18,498 nt of DNA, from assembly GCA_947372405.1 (NCBI GenBank), contig CANBTO010000032.1:1-18498 (forward strand), read 5' to 3'. The stretch's first letter is position 1. Each line of letters begins with the position of its first letter. A model generated the notes under the pieces. It did no database searches, had not been told where the DNA came from, and saw only the letters and a list, made by a program, of their open reading frames with translations. This DNA comes from Verrucomicrobiaceae bacterium (GTDB taxonomy: Bacteria > Verrucomicrobiota > Verrucomicrobiae > Verrucomicrobiales > Akkermansiaceae). Position numbers and translations under genes: made by a program. Positions 18,000 through 18,498 of the stretch are shown here, piece by piece.

Positions 18000-18395
18000 A
18001 TGGTCGGTGGAATCAAACATTCGCTCAAGGTCATCACGATCATACTGGCACTGGCGGTGATGTTTCCACTCTGGAAGTTCGTCCGGCGGAACGAAATCCA
18101 AGTGCCGGATGAAAAAGCCGCAGCGATGGCTTTGCTGGAGGCAAAGCTGACAGGACCGCGCTATTTCAACGCGCCCGCGGCAGGGATCAAGAATGCCGAC
18201 GGACCATGGATCGCGTTGGAAGAAGTGCGGCTCCAGCAGGAACGCGTGATTCTTGAACGCCATTGGGACCAACACCGGCGGGACGAGCTTGATCGATTGA
18301 TTTCACAGCTCTCCGAGCCTGAGCCCGCAAGAATGGTGGGTGGCAGCAGGATTCCGCTTGAGCGCTTGAATCTCGCGCTCGATGCCATTAAGTAG
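18000..18395 (+). CDS. Small KdpC-like single-helix protein
   Basis: From the ATG at 18000 (AAGGA nine bases upstream) the product has 131 residues; in-frame ATGs at 17955 and 17994 are alternatives, but 17955 has GGAGG too close. It has one N-terminal helix (LKVITIILALAVMFPLWKFV) and an external part. Three anchors match KdpC in order: a helix ending in Pro-Leu; LTGPRYFNAPAAG against FSGERYFHPRPSAAG; and a C-terminus in which RLISQL...MVGG...IPLERLNLALDAIK aligns without gaps to VLIAAN...FLGV...VNVLKLNLALDALGK for about 30 residues. The central SSGSNLGP and SGLDPHIS motifs of KdpC are missing, replaced by a charged helix. It lies between the KimA-like gene (divergent) and kdpD (60 bases downstream). 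It may be a diverged KdpC paralogue acting on the pump or on the KdpD sensor. Function is inferred only from resemblance and position. Two TAG stops stand in tandem. Confidence 0.7.
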   Translation: MVGGIKHSLKVITIILALAVMFPLWKFVRRNEIQVPDEKAAAMALLEAKLTGPRYFNAPAAGIKNADGPWIALEEVRLQQERVILERHWDQHRRDELDRLISQLSEPEPARMVGGSRIPLERLNLALDAIK

Positions 18396-18427
18396 TAGAG
18401 ACACCTCTGTCACCGCTCTTGAAAACC

Positions 18428-18445
18428 GGGGACAGGAGTGTCCCC
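18428..18445. repeat. Perfect inverted repeat in the kdpC-like/kdpD gap
   Basis: GGGGACA and TGTCCCC flank the loop GGAG, giving a 7-bp GC-rich stem. It lies nine bases before the kdpD start. The surrounding bases would read RGHSCPRF on the minus strand; I recall spurious short ORFs with that peptide in Verrucomicrobia annotations, which would make this a copy of a dispersed intergenic repeat. It could also act as an attenuator or RNA-stability element between the two genes. No U-run follows. Confidence 0.6.
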
Positions 18446-18454
18446 GCTCCTTAT

Positions 18455-18498
18455 ATGAACGACGACCATCGCCCCGATCCCGACGCCCTGCTGGCACA
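18455..18498 (+). CDS. kdpD: KdpD sensor kinase, N-terminal fragment cut by window end
   Basis: Only 14 complete codons are present: MNDDHRPDPDALLA. This is the characteristic beginning of KdpD (RPDPDALLxxV), the membrane histidine kinase and universal-stress-domain sensor that, with KdpE, turns on kdpFABC at low potassium. The gene continues beyond the window. Its place after kdpC and the small KdpC-like gene supports the call. Confidence 0.8.
   Translation, partial: MNDDHRPDPDALLA

Overview
The window looks like chromosomal DNA from a GC-rich, diderm, non-proteobacterial organism, most likely Verrucomicrobiota (an Akkermansiaceae or Luteolibacter-like lineage). The pointers are the SecA with its Verrucomicrobia/Bacteroidota-type insert, two large secreted alpha/alpha-barrel proteins, and poor Shine-Dalgarno signals in front of most genes. 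The lineage is an inference; no rRNA or other marker gene is present.

Left part (1-10634): the 3' part of a SecA-type translocase ATPase; a short minus-strand remnant of an unrecognised gene (about 2974-3263); two adjacent minus-strand genes for secreted alpha/alpha-barrel proteins that probably act on polysaccharide (3306-5315 and 5373-6692); yifB/comM (6847-8382); and, divergently, a five-helix membrane protein with an alkaline-phosphatase-superfamily domain of the phosphoethanolamine/phosphoglycerol transferase type (8730-10634).

Right part (10635-18498): a potassium-uptake locus. It runs: two tandem 27-residue membrane peptides, kdpF (also 27 residues), kdpA, kdpB, kdpC; then, convergent, a KimA-like APC-family potassium transporter on the minus strand; then, on the plus strand, a small protein that looks like a shortened KdpC; then the first codons of kdpD at the window edge. 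The KimA-like gene has a recognisable cyclic di-AMP (ydaO/yuaA-type) riboswitch in its leader, followed by two mutually exclusive hairpins, one of which reaches the start codon. The locus therefore places a high-affinity P-type pump beside a second importer that is probably switched off by c-di-AMP when potassium is plentiful.

The least expected observations are the KdpC-like solo gene between kdpC and kdpD, the duplicated 27-residue ORF before kdpF, the riboswitch and its 15-bp flanking direct repeats, and a scale-wide pattern in which the rare leucine codons CTA and TTA in the core genes occur almost only inside the pentamer CTAAC/GTTAG.
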